From contig JAKSJQ010000069.1 in NCBI GenBank assembly GCA_024402115.1, positions 1-7,329 of the forward strand: a stretch of 7,329 nucleotides of DNA, in the 5' to 3' direction. The notes under the pieces are model-generated. The model searched no databases and was not told where the DNA came from. It was given only the letters and a program-made list of their open reading frames with translations. The translations under genes were made by a program, and so were the position numbers. Of this stretch, positions 1 through 6,183 are shown piece by piece (within the stretch, counting starts at the first letter, position 1; every line of letters starts with the position of its first letter). Source of the DNA: Bacteroidales bacterium. GTDB lineage: Bacteria > Bacteroidota > Bacteroidia > Bacteroidales > UBA932.

Positions 1-281
1 GCAGCAAGAGCCGCCTGCCAGCGTCCATAAGCCTGCGCGGTGAGGCCACCGGTAGAAACCCTAAGGAATCCGAAGTTCCAATAGAGAAGGTCGAAAAGCA
101 TGGTGCCGATGGCTATGCCACCGATAAGAGCAGCCGTGCTGAAGCCGCCGGTGATTCCAGCGTCGCCGCCGATGTGACCGACAACCGCTATGTCGACCAT
201 TCCCACGAGTGGGACTGTTATGTTTGCGAATATGCTTGGTATGGCAAGCTTGAGGATTTCCTTGTTTATTCCACGCTTCAT
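1..281 (-). CDS. MATE family efflux transporter, DinF-like (N-terminal part; runs off the left edge)
   Basis: This is the first 93 codons of a multidrug/toxin-extrusion (MATE) type membrane transporter, a family that exports organic compounds in exchange for Na+ or H+ across the inner membrane. The frame begins MKRGINKEILKLAIPSIFAN. A hydrophobic first helix (about residues 11-36) contains P15 and the 'GMVDIAVVGHIG' segment; D30 fits the conserved TM1 acidic residue of MATE proteins. A second hydrophobic stretch (about 47-67) leads into 'YWNFGFLRVSTGGLTAQAYGR', typical of the DinF-like branch. The start is the ATG at 281-279, three nucleotides after the rsgA stop (TAG-AAA-ATG), so it is probably the second gene of the rsgA transcript. 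Substrate cannot be inferred. Full family members are about 430-460 residues, so about four fifths lies outside the window. The family call is firm; the subfamily is less so. Confidence 0.88.
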   Translation of the reverse strand, partial: MKRGINKEILKLAIPSIFANITVPLVGMVDIAVVGHIGGDAGITGGFSTAALIGGIAIGTMLFDLLYWNFGFLRVSTGGLTAQAYGRWQAALA

Positions 282-284
282 TTT

Positions 285-1241
285 CTAACGATATTTACCC
301 TCATCCTCGAGCATTCCGAGGTATGAGCTGTAGCGTTCAGGGGTGATGGTACCCTCCTCCACCGCGAGCTTGACCGCGCAGCCAGGCTCATGGGTATGGG
401 TACATGGGGAGAAGCGGCAATCCTCGGACGCACGGAGCATCTCCGGGAAGTAGAGCGCAATCTCCTCCTTCTTGAGGTCGACGAGTCCGAAGCCCCTGAT
501 GCCAGGAGTATCCACGATGTAACCCGAACCGCCGTCTGAGACGGAAAAACGGTACATCTCGTAGAAGGTCGTGGTATGCTTGCCCTGGAGATGGACATCT
601 GAAATTTCACCGGTTCTAGGTTCCAGGCTAGGGTCAATGGCCTTGATCATCGAAGACTTGCCCACTCCCGACTCTCCGGAAAAGAGAGTCACCTTGTCCT
701 TGCAGAGCTCGCGCAGCTCGGAGATACCCTCCCCAGTCTTCGTGGAAGTCTCGATCACGCGGTATCCAGCCGACTCATAGATGGACTTGAAGGCTTCCAC
801 CTCCTCCTTCGCGGCATCCCTGTACATGTCGACCTTGTTCAGGACTATGATCGCAGGGACGTTGTACACCTCGCATGTCACCAGTATCCTGTCCAGGAAT
901 GGAAGCTTGATCTCCGGAAACATCAGCGAGGTGATGATCACTGCCTGGTCAAGGTTCGCAGCGATGATATGGTTCTGTCGGGAAAGGTTTGTCGACTTCC
1001 TGATGACATAATTGCGGCGCGGATGGATGGAAGTGATTGCGGCCATGCTGTCGCCCTCGGCAGCCTCGTCCAGCTCATAGTCGACGAGATCGCCCACGGC
1101 CACCGGATTGGTCGCCGTGCTGCCCTTGAGGCGCACCTTTCCACGAAGGACTGCCGGGAAGAGATTCCAACCCGGGAGTTCGGCCAGCAGATAATGGCTG
1201 CCGGTATGCTTGACTACTGTCGCAGTACCCTTCATCTTCAT
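285..1241 (-). CDS. rsgA: Ribosome small subunit-dependent GTPase A (RsgA/YjeQ)
   Basis: RsgA is a cytoplasmic, circularly permuted GTPase that binds the 30S subunit late in assembly and checks its decoding centre; GTP hydrolysis is stimulated by the subunit. The 318-residue product has the expected order: an N-terminal OB-fold (about 1-75, with the GDLV turn at 50-53), then G4 (NKVD, 135-138), G5 area (ETSTKTGEG, 164-172), G1 P-loop (GESGVGKSS, 189-197), G2 threonines (HTTT, 222-225) and G3 (DTPG, 244-247). The C-terminal zinc site follows the C-x4-C-x-H-x5-C pattern with C275, C280, H282 and C288. Length is normal for the family. The start is the ATG at 1241; a second ATG two codons downstream (M3) is an alternative. 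No Shine-Dalgarno sequence is evident. It leads a leftward unit with the MATE gene and diverges from the polyprenyl synthase gene. Confidence 0.97.
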   Translation of the reverse strand: MKMKGTATVVKHTGSHYLLAELPGWNLFPAVLRGKVRLKGSTATNPVAVGDLVDYELDEAAEGDSMAAITSIHPRRNYVIRKSTNLSRQNHIIAANLDQAVIITSLMFPEIKLPFLDRILVTCEVYNVPAIIVLNKVDMYRDAAKEEVEAFKSIYESAGYRVIETSTKTGEGISELRELCKDKVTLFSGESGVGKSSMIKAIDPSLEPRTGEISDVHLQGKHTTTFYEMYRFSVSDGGSGYIVDTPGIRGFGLVDLKKEEIALYFPEMLRASEDCRFSPCTHTHEPGCAVKLAVEEGTITPERYSSYLGMLEDEGKYR

Positions 1242-1243
1242 TC

Positions 1244-1265
1244 AGGCTCAAGCCTAAAAAGGCTT
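1244..1265 (-). other. Small inverted repeats in the rsgA leader
   Basis: Three alternating copies of AGGCT/AGCCT lie just before the rsgA start. Positions 1250-1265 form a 6-bp hairpin with a 4-nt loop (AAGCCT-TTTT-AGGCTT in the mRNA sense). The arm nearer the start can instead pair with the segment at 1244-1247 to make a shorter 4-bp hairpin ending three nucleotides before the ATG. The two folds share 1250-1255 and exclude each other. A role in controlling translation is only a suggestion; the stems are short and no regulator or ligand site is recognised. Confidence 0.35.
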
Positions 1266-1293
1266 CTTCAACGTATTGACTTGAAAATTTGTG

Positions 1294-1301
1294 CAAAGAT
1301 A
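1294..1301 (-). promoter_or_regulatory. Probable rsgA promoter (-7 box TATCTTTG)
   Basis: Read on the minus strand this is TATCTTTG, an exact match to the Bacteroidota housekeeping -7 consensus TAnnTTTG. It predicts a start site near 1286-1289 and a leader of about 45 nt before the rsgA ATG. No convincing TTTG-type -33 box is seen at the usual distance. The call rests on one exact 8-base box in the correct divergent gap. Confidence 0.6.
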
Positions 1302-1315
1302 TGATTTTTCCCGAC

Positions 1316-1323
1316 TATATTTG
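1316..1323 (+). promoter_or_regulatory. Probable promoter of the polyprenyl synthase-trhP unit (-7 box TATATTTG)
   Basis: TATATTTG matches the Bacteroidota -7 consensus TAnnTTTG exactly. A TTTG at 1288-1291 could serve as the -33 element, but its 24-nt spacer is longer than the roughly 20 nt expected. The predicted start site is about 1328-1331, giving a leader of about 15 nt. The box faces away from the rsgA -7 box 14 nt to its left, so the two promoters overlap. Confidence 0.6.
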
Positions 1324-1344
1324 TAGGATAAACAACTCAGTGAC

Positions 1345-2331
1345 ATGATTACCGAAGTACAGATCGACGCATGCGTCAAGGACCTTTTCGCAAACATTGA
1401 ATTCACCAAGGAACCTGCAGGCCTCTACGATCCGCTCAGATACATGATCGGCATCGGAGGAAAGAGGATTCGACCTCGTCTCTGCATCCTTGCCTATTCG
1501 CTCTTCAAGGACGAGATCGGAAATGAGATTCTCGAGCCTGCGGCAGGTCTTGAGGTATTCCACAGCTTCACTCTCATCCACGACGACATCATGGACAATG
1601 CCGACGTGCGCAGGGGCGTGCCGACCGTATGCAGGAAGTGGGACGACAACACCGCCATCCTCTCGGGTGACGTGATGTGCATCGACAGCTACAAGAGGAT
1701 GGGCAAGGCTCCTGCGGCCGTGCTCGGAAAGGTCATGGAACTGTTCAGCAACACAGCAGCCCAGGTCTGCGACGGCCAGCAGTACGACATGGACTTCGAG
1801 AACCGCGAGAGCGTTCCGATGAGCGAGTACATGAACATGGTCGGTCTCAAGACCGGCGTCCTCATCGCCTGCAGCGCCAAGATCGGTGCCCTCATCGCAG
1901 GCGCCAGCGAGCAGCAGTGCGAGCTTCTCTACAAGTTCGGATATGACCTCGGACTCGCATTCCAGATTGCGGACGACTGGCTCGACACCTTCGGCGACCA
2001 GAAGGTCTTCGGAAAGGCAATCGGCGGTGACATACTCAACGACAAGAAGACCTGGCTGCTCACCCGCTCCTTCGAGAAGGCCGATGCTGACTGCAGGAAG
2101 AGGCTCCTCGAGGCCATGGCCATGCCATGTGAGGACGAGGCAGGAAAGGCTGCGAAGATCGCTGCCGTACGCGCCATCTACGACGAGCTCGGAGTAGGCG
2201 ACGAGGCCAAGGCCGAGATAGTACGCCTCCACAGCGTCGCAATGGACCATGTACAGAAGCTCGGAATCTCGAAGATGCGCGTCGAGATGCTCAAGCGCTA
2301 TGCAGACGCACTCGTAGCACGCAGCAAGTAA
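1345..2331 (+). CDS. Polyprenyl (isoprenyl) diphosphate synthase, probably short-chain (FPP/GGPP)
   Basis: This trans-prenyltransferase family enzyme condenses isopentenyl diphosphate with allylic diphosphates, supplying precursors for undecaprenyl carrier lipid and quinones in the cytoplasm. The 328-residue protein has GGKRIRPRL (38-46), the first Asp-rich motif DDIMD (80-84) followed by VRRG (88-91), K169-T170, and FQIADDWLD (206-214) holding the second Asp-rich motif (D210, D211, D214), then GGDI and K234. The first motif is the uninserted DDxxD form rather than the DDxxxxD of typical bacterial IspA. The bulky F75, five residues before it, usually limits products to C15-C20, so a short chain is inferred but not proven. 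The start is the ATG at 1345. It leads a rightward unit; the TrhP-like gene begins 5 nt after its stop. Codons TTA, CTA and TCA are almost absent, which creates a long meaningless antisense frame. Confidence 0.93.
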   Translation: MITEVQIDACVKDLFANIEFTKEPAGLYDPLRYMIGIGGKRIRPRLCILAYSLFKDEIGNEILEPAAGLEVFHSFTLIHDDIMDNADVRRGVPTVCRKWDDNTAILSGDVMCIDSYKRMGKAPAAVLGKVMELFSNTAAQVCDGQQYDMDFENRESVPMSEYMNMVGLKTGVLIACSAKIGALIAGASEQQCELLYKFGYDLGLAFQIADDWLDTFGDQKVFGKAIGGDILNDKKTWLLTRSFEKADADCRKRLLEAMAMPCEDEAGKAAKIAAVRAIYDELGVGDEAKAEIVRLHSVAMDHVQKLGISKMRVEMLKRYADALVARSK

Positions 2332-2336
2332 TTAAG

Positions 2337-3629
2337 ATGGAAAGAAGACAGCTTGAGATAATGGCTCCTGCGGGCAATTTCGAATGCCTGCACGCAGCGA
2401 TACAGGGCGGAGCAAACTCCGTCTACTTCGGTGTGGAGAAGCTCAACATGCGCTCCCACTCTGCGAACAACTTCAGGATGGAGGATTTAGCGGAGGTGTG
2501 CCGAATCTGCCGCGAGAACGGCGTGAAATCGTACCTCACGCTCAACATCGTGCTCTACAACGACGAGATCGAGACCATGCACAGGACCCTCGACGCAGCA
2601 CGTGAAGCCGGAATCACCGCGGTGATTGCATCGGACATGGCAGCAATCATGTATGCGCGCCAGATCGGGGTGGAGGTGCATATTTCGACCCAGCTCAGCA
2701 TCTCGAACCATGAGTCCCTGAAGTTCTATGCCCAGTGGGCGGACGTCATCGTACTTGCACGCGAGCTGACCCTCAAGCAGGTGCGCGAAATCAAGGACGT
2801 GATCGAGAAGGAGAACATATGCGGACCTTCCGGTCGCCAGGTACAGATTGAGATGTTCGCACACGGAGCACTCTGCATGGCCATCTCCGGCAAGTGCTAC
2901 CTCAGCCTCCACGAATACGGGGCATCTGCGAACCGCGGCTCATGCTACCAGATATGCCGCAGAGGATACGAGGTCACCGACCTTGAGACAGGCAACCAGC
3001 TCCATGTGGACAACAAATACATCATGTCCCCTAAGGACCTCTGCACGATAGAGTTCATGGACAAGATCATCGAGGCGGGCGTCACCGTATTCAAGATCGA
3101 AGGACGCGCAAGAAGCGCCGAGTATGTCCGCAAATGTGCCAACTGCTACCGCAGGGCGGCGGATGCGGTATGCGACGGAACATACGCTCCCGAACTGGCC
3201 GCCAGCCTTAAGACCGAGCTTTCCGAGGTATTCAACCGTGGATTCTGGGACGGCTACTATCAGGGTGCGAGACTCGGTGAGTGGAGTGAGGTATATGGCA
3301 GCAAGGCTACCCGCAAGAAGGTTTACAGCGGAAAGGTCACCAACTGGTTCGCAAAGCTCGGAGTGGTCGAGATTCTCGTCGAGTCTGCTTCTCTCCATCA
3401 GGGTGACGAAATCCTCATCCAGGGTCCGTCCACAGGAAGTATCCAGACTACTGTATGCGAGATAAGGGTCGACCTCAAGCCAGTGCCTGAGGCAGGAAAG
3501 GGCGTTTATTGCTCAATTCCAGTAAGTGCCGAAGCCCTCGCATCGGCTGTCGATCCGGAGGGTCAGTCATCCCCTACCGAGAAGCTTCGCCGCGCTGACA
3601 AGGTCTACATCTGGGCTTCTGAAGAATAA
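2337..3629 (+). CDS. trhP: Peptidase U32 family protein, TrhP-like tRNA hydroxylation enzyme
   Basis: Members of this family were first called collagenase-like U32 peptidases. TrhP (YegQ) is now known to make 5-hydroxyuridine at tRNA position 34 using prephenate, with an Fe-S cluster. The 430-residue protein starts with the hallmark LEIMAPAGNFECL (6-18) and AIQGGANSVYFG (21-32), the beginning of a TIM-barrel-like domain. The signature IEMFAHGALCMAISGKCYLS (171-190) is followed by NRGSCYQICRRGY, so the four expected cluster cysteines C180, C187, C203 and C207 are all present, with H176. SPKDLC (231-236) and KIEGRARSAEYV (253-264) are also typical. Residues from about 330 form the beta-rich C-terminal domain. 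Length is close to E. coli YegQ (about 450) and far below the larger rRNA enzyme RlhA (about 650), which favours TrhP. It follows the prenyl synthase by 5 nt and ends before the hairpin at 3658-3709. The family is certain; the exact substrate is inferred. Confidence 0.85.
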   Translation: MERRQLEIMAPAGNFECLHAAIQGGANSVYFGVEKLNMRSHSANNFRMEDLAEVCRICRENGVKSYLTLNIVLYNDEIETMHRTLDAAREAGITAVIASDMAAIMYARQIGVEVHISTQLSISNHESLKFYAQWADVIVLARELTLKQVREIKDVIEKENICGPSGRQVQIEMFAHGALCMAISGKCYLSLHEYGASANRGSCYQICRRGYEVTDLETGNQLHVDNKYIMSPKDLCTIEFMDKIIEAGVTVFKIEGRARSAEYVRKCANCYRRAADAVCDGTYAPELAASLKTELSEVFNRGFWDGYYQGARLGEWSEVYGSKATRKKVYSGKVTNWFAKLGVVEILVESASLHQGDEILIQGPSTGSIQTTVCEIRVDLKPVPEAGKGVYCSIPVSAEALASAVDPEGQSSPTEKLRRADKVYIWASEE

Positions 3630-3631
3630 CG

Positions 3632-3706
3632 CGATCGCAATTATCTGAATGATAGGCATTTAATATAAGGACGGTTCCCTCTTTCGGAGGAGCCGTCCTT
3701 ATATTA
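3632..3706. repeat. Intergenic repeat, copy 1 (partner at 7131-7205)
   Basis: This segment aligns without gaps to 7131-7205 (offset 3499), with about 52 of 75 positions identical by hand count. Shared blocks are CGATCGCAA at the left end, TGAAT, GGACGGTTCCC, GGAGCCGTCC and TATATTA. The distance from CGATCGCAA to GGACGG is 37 nt in both copies. It starts just after the trhP stop and contains the terminator hairpin. Two copies in 7 kb of housekeeping DNA suggest a family scattered through this genome, but only two can be seen here. Confidence 0.7.
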
Positions 3707-3709
3707 AAT
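3658..3709. terminator. Bidirectional terminator hairpin between trhP and xthA
   Basis: A 21-bp stem (3658-3678 with 3689-3709) encloses a 10-nt loop. The outer half is AT-rich and the inner half GC-rich (GGACGGTTCC / GGAGCCGTCC). The only non-Watson-Crick position is one T facing G (U-G in the + strand RNA). It lies between convergent genes, 28 nt after the trhP stop and 29 nt from the xthA stop, so it can serve both transcripts. There is no long T-tract; the AT-rich outer stem supplies the weak pairs on either side. Confidence 0.8.
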
Positions 3710-3738
3710 AGCTGATATTCTTAGTGTTGGCTTCAGAT

Positions 3739-4545
3739 CTACTTCAAGACGAGCGATACCGGGCAGTGATCGGAGCCGAGAATCTCATTGTGGATCTCAG
3801 TCTCCAGGATGCGTCCGGAAAGGTCGGCCTGAGGGCCGAGAGACGGGCCTGAGACCAGGAAATAGTCGATACGCCAGCCCACGTTCCTGCTCCTGGCAGC
3901 CATACGGTATGACCACCACGAATACTTCACCTCCTCCGGATGCTGATAGCGCCAGCTGTCGATGAATCCGGCTCCGAGAAGCTCTGTCATCTTGCCGCGC
4001 TCCTCATCGGAGAAACCTGCACTGAAATGGTTGGTCTTAGGATTCTTGAGGTCTATCTCCTCATGAGCCACGTTCATGTCTCCGCATACCACGACGCCCT
4101 TTGCCTTGCGGGCAGTACCGTCTGACGCGATGGCGGTTCCGCTCGCGAGCGAGCAGAGATAAGCACGGAAGTCATCCTCCCACCTCATTCTGTATTCAAG
4201 ACGACGAAGTTCATCCTGCGAATTCGGAACATAGACGTTCACAAGGTAGAAATCCTCGAACTCGAGGGTCACCACGCGACCTTCATGGTCATGTTCGTCC
4301 ACACCGATGCCGTAGCTGACGGACAACGGAGCGACGCGGGTATAGATCGCCGTTCCGGAATATCCAGCCTTGTCAGCATAATTCCAATACGAGGTATATC
4401 CGAGGAACTCAAGGTCGATCTGACCTGCCTGAAGCTTGGTCTCCTGCAGGCATACGCAGTCGGCGTCGAAGGAATCGAAGATATCCGCGAATCCCTTGCC
4501 TACCACGGCTCGCAGGCCGTTAACGTTCCAAGAAACGAGCTTCAT
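3739..4545 (-). CDS. xthA: Exodeoxyribonuclease III / AP endonuclease (XthA/ExoA type)
   Basis: This enzyme of the endonuclease/exonuclease/phosphatase fold cuts DNA at abasic sites during base excision repair and trims 3' ends, using a divalent metal. All catalytic motifs are visible in the 268 residues: WNVNGLR (6-12; N7, N9), LQETKL (33-38; E35), VYVPN (104-108; Y105), GDMNVAHEEIDL (155-166; D156, N158), WWSYR (210-214), NVGWRIDYFLVS (221-232; D227) and GSDHCPV (257-263; D259, H260). The GDMNVAHEEIDL and NVGWRIDYF segments resemble the Bacillus ExoA branch more than E. coli ExoIII. It is slightly longer than the usual 250-255, apparently from a small extra loop near 133-149. The ATG at 4545 lies 3 nt after the cysS stop, so it is probably expressed from the cysS promoter. 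It ends near the shared terminator at 3658-3709. Confidence 0.95.
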   Translation of the reverse strand: MKLVSWNVNGLRAVVGKGFADIFDSFDADCVCLQETKLQAGQIDLEFLGYTSYWNYADKAGYSGTAIYTRVAPLSVSYGIGVDEHDHEGRVVTLEFEDFYLVNVYVPNSQDELRRLEYRMRWEDDFRAYLCSLASGTAIASDGTARKAKGVVVCGDMNVAHEEIDLKNPKTNHFSAGFSDEERGKMTELLGAGFIDSWRYQHPEEVKYSWWSYRMAARSRNVGWRIDYFLVSGPSLGPQADLSGRILETEIHNEILGSDHCPVSLVLK

Positions 4546-4548
4546 GGG

Positions 4549-6114
4549 CTATTCTATTGTCCAGCTTACGCCTTCCTTACCGTCCTTGATGGTGATTCCG
4601 AGGGCCTTGAGGGCATCACGTATCTGGTCGCTGCGTGCCCAATCCTTTGCTGCACGTGCTGCGACCCTCTCCTCGAGAACCATCTGCATGAGTCCGTCGA
4701 TGATCTTGCCTGAAGTGCCCTCCGATGCCTCCTCGTCGCGAAGTGCCATGACACCGAAAACGATGTCGTCGAAAACCTGGCAGAGAGTAGCGAGGTCATT
4801 CTTGCTGAGGGTGAGCTTCTTGTCCTTCGCGGTATTGATGATGCGTACGGCGTCGAAGATGTGGCTGAGGGCGATAGGAGTGTTCATGTCGTCGCAGAGG
4901 GCGTCATATACTCCGTTGAAGATAGCCTTCACCTCGGCATTGTCCGCCGCGCAGCTCTCAGGAGCCACGCTGGTGATGAACTCGCCATAAGCCATCTGGT
5001 TTGCAGGATGGCCTTCAGTACCGACGGTCGAGCGCTCGACGCCGGCAGCCGCTGCGAGAGCATAGAGGTCCTTCGCCGCGGTCATGATCCTGCGAAGACC
5101 CTTCTGCGCCGCCTGGAGCGCCTCGTTGCTGAAATCGAGGGTTCCACGGTAGTGAGCCTGGAGGATGAAGAAGCGTATGGTCATAGGGCTGTAGGCCTGC
5201 TCGAGCTTGTCATGCTCACCAGCGAAGAGCTGAGGGAGAGTGATGAAGTTTCCGAGAGACTTGCCCATTTTCTGTCCGTTAATGGTGATCATATTGTTGT
5301 GCACCCAATAGTGCACGCCCCTGGTGCCGCGCGATGCGACGTTCTGAGCGATCTCGCACTCGTGGTGAGGGAACATGAGATCCATTCCACCGCCATGGAT
5401 GTCGAACTCGTGACCGAGATACTTCTCGCCCATGACCGAGCACTCGAGGTGCCAGCCCGGGAAGCCTTCGCCCCATGGAGACGGCCATCTCATGATATGC
5501 TGCGGCTCGGCCTTCTTCCAGATAGCGAAGTCGTAAGGAGCGCGCTTGTCGCTCTGGCCGTCAAGGTTGCGGGTACCCTCGAGAGTATCGTCGAGATTGC
5601 GGCCTGAAAGGATTCCGTAGTGGTGGTCGGCATTGTACTTCTGGACATCGAAGTAGATGCTGCCGTTGGACTCGTAAGCGTATCCGCTGGCGAGAATCTT
5701 CTTCACCGCCTCGATCTGCTCGACGATATGTCCTGATGCACGTGGCTCGATTGAAGGAGGAGCGACGTTGAGCATGCGCATTGCCTCATGATAGCGGAGG
5801 GTGTAGCTCTGAACCACCTCCATAGGCTCAAGCTGGTCGAGCCTTGCCTTCTTTGCGATCTTGTCCTCGCCTTCGTCGGCATCATGCTCGAGATGGCCGA
5901 CGTCGGTGATGTTGCGCACGTAGCGGACCTTGTATCCGAGATGGCGGAGAAGGCGCACGAGCACGTCGTAGGTCACGCCTGGACGGGCATGTCCGAGATG
6001 TGCGTCACCATATACGGTAGGGCCGCAGACATAGAGTCCCACACGGCCAGGATTGATAGGCTTGAAGATCTCCTTGGTACGGGAGAGCGTATTGGTTATA
6101 TATAAATCTCTCAT
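4549..6114 (-). CDS. cysS: Cysteinyl-tRNA synthetase
   Basis: CysRS attaches cysteine to tRNA-Cys in the cytoplasm using ATP; it is a monomeric class I synthetase. With the start chosen here the product has 521 residues. It shows [15 protein letters not shown] (28-42) with the HIGH-type HLGH (39-42) and the KMSKS-type KMGKS (282-286), followed by LGNF. The zinc ligands that select cysteine match C30, C225, H250 and E254. The C-terminal helical anticodon-binding part includes [15 protein letters not shown] (408-422), and the protein ends with the usual [12 protein letters not shown]...GVSW region. The frame stays open to a GTG at 6156, but that would add 14 unconserved residues and lies upstream of the -7 box at 6134-6141. 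[17 protein letters not shown] from the ATG at 6114 matches where family members begin. It is the first gene of a two-gene unit with xthA. Confidence 0.97.
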   Translation of the reverse strand: MRDLYITNTLSRTKEIFKPINPGRVGLYVCGPTVYGDAHLGHARPGVTYDVLVRLLRHLGYKVRYVRNITDVGHLEHDADEGEDKIAKKARLDQLEPMEVVQSYTLRYHEAMRMLNVAPPSIEPRASGHIVEQIEAVKKILASGYAYESNGSIYFDVQKYNADHHYGILSGRNLDDTLEGTRNLDGQSDKRAPYDFAIWKKAEPQHIMRWPSPWGEGFPGWHLECSVMGEKYLGHEFDIHGGGMDLMFPHHECEIAQNVASRGTRGVHYWVHNNMITINGQKMGKSLGNFITLPQLFAGEHDKLEQAYSPMTIRFFILQAHYRGTLDFSNEALQAAQKGLRRIMTAAKDLYALAAAAGVERSTVGTEGHPANQMAYGEFITSVAPESCAADNAEVKAIFNGVYDALCDDMNTPIALSHIFDAVRIINTAKDKKLTLSKNDLATLCQVFDDIVFGVMALRDEEASEGTSGKIIDGLMQMVLEERVAARAAKDWARSDQIRDALKALGITIKDGKEGVSWTIE

Positions 6115-6133
6115 AGTATCTATAATAGTCTTG

Positions 6134-6141
6134 CGAAGATA
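6134..6141 (-). promoter_or_regulatory. Probable cysS promoter (-7 box TATCTTCG)
   Basis: On the minus strand this reads TATCTTCG, one base from the Bacteroidota -7 consensus TAnnTTTG. It predicts transcription from about 6126-6129 and a leader of about 12-15 nt to the ATG at 6114. No clear TTTG -33 box is seen, only T-rich sequence about 20 nt upstream. The position supports the shorter cysS reading frame. Confidence 0.5.
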
Positions 6142-6168
6142 GGCATTTTTTGTCACGAATAAAAAGAT

Positions 6169-6176
6169 TATATTTG
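6169..6176 (+). promoter_or_regulatory. Probable folD promoter (-7 box TATATTTG)
   Basis: TATATTTG is an exact match to TAnnTTTG and identical to the box at 1316-1323. A T-run ending in TTTG (6146-6152) is a possible -33 element, but its 16-nt spacer is short. The box ends only 7 nt before the folD ATG, so the transcript should begin at or within about 3 nt of the start codon. Confidence 0.6.
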
Positions 6177-6183
6177 TATCATT

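Noticed and set aside
1315..2250. A 311-codon open frame on the minus strand opposite the polyprenyl synthase gene.
   Set aside because: Its codons are exactly in register with the sense gene, and it stays open only because the sense gene avoids TTA, CTA and TCA codons. The translation shows no recognisable domain, while the sense protein has all family motifs.
2337..3629. Reading the U32-family gene as a secreted collagenase.
   Set aside because: There is no signal peptide, the four-cysteine Fe-S pattern is intact, and characterised proteins of this size class act on tRNA.
3631..3638. GCGATCGC octamer, like the cyanobacterial HIP1 motif.
   Set aside because: One exact occurrence only; the second repeat copy has ACGATCGC. 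It is better explained as part of the two-copy intergenic repeat.
4861..5607. A 248-codon open frame on the plus strand inside cysS.
   Set aside because: Again in register with the antisense of cysS codons and explained by codon bias; no promoter box or family resemblance.
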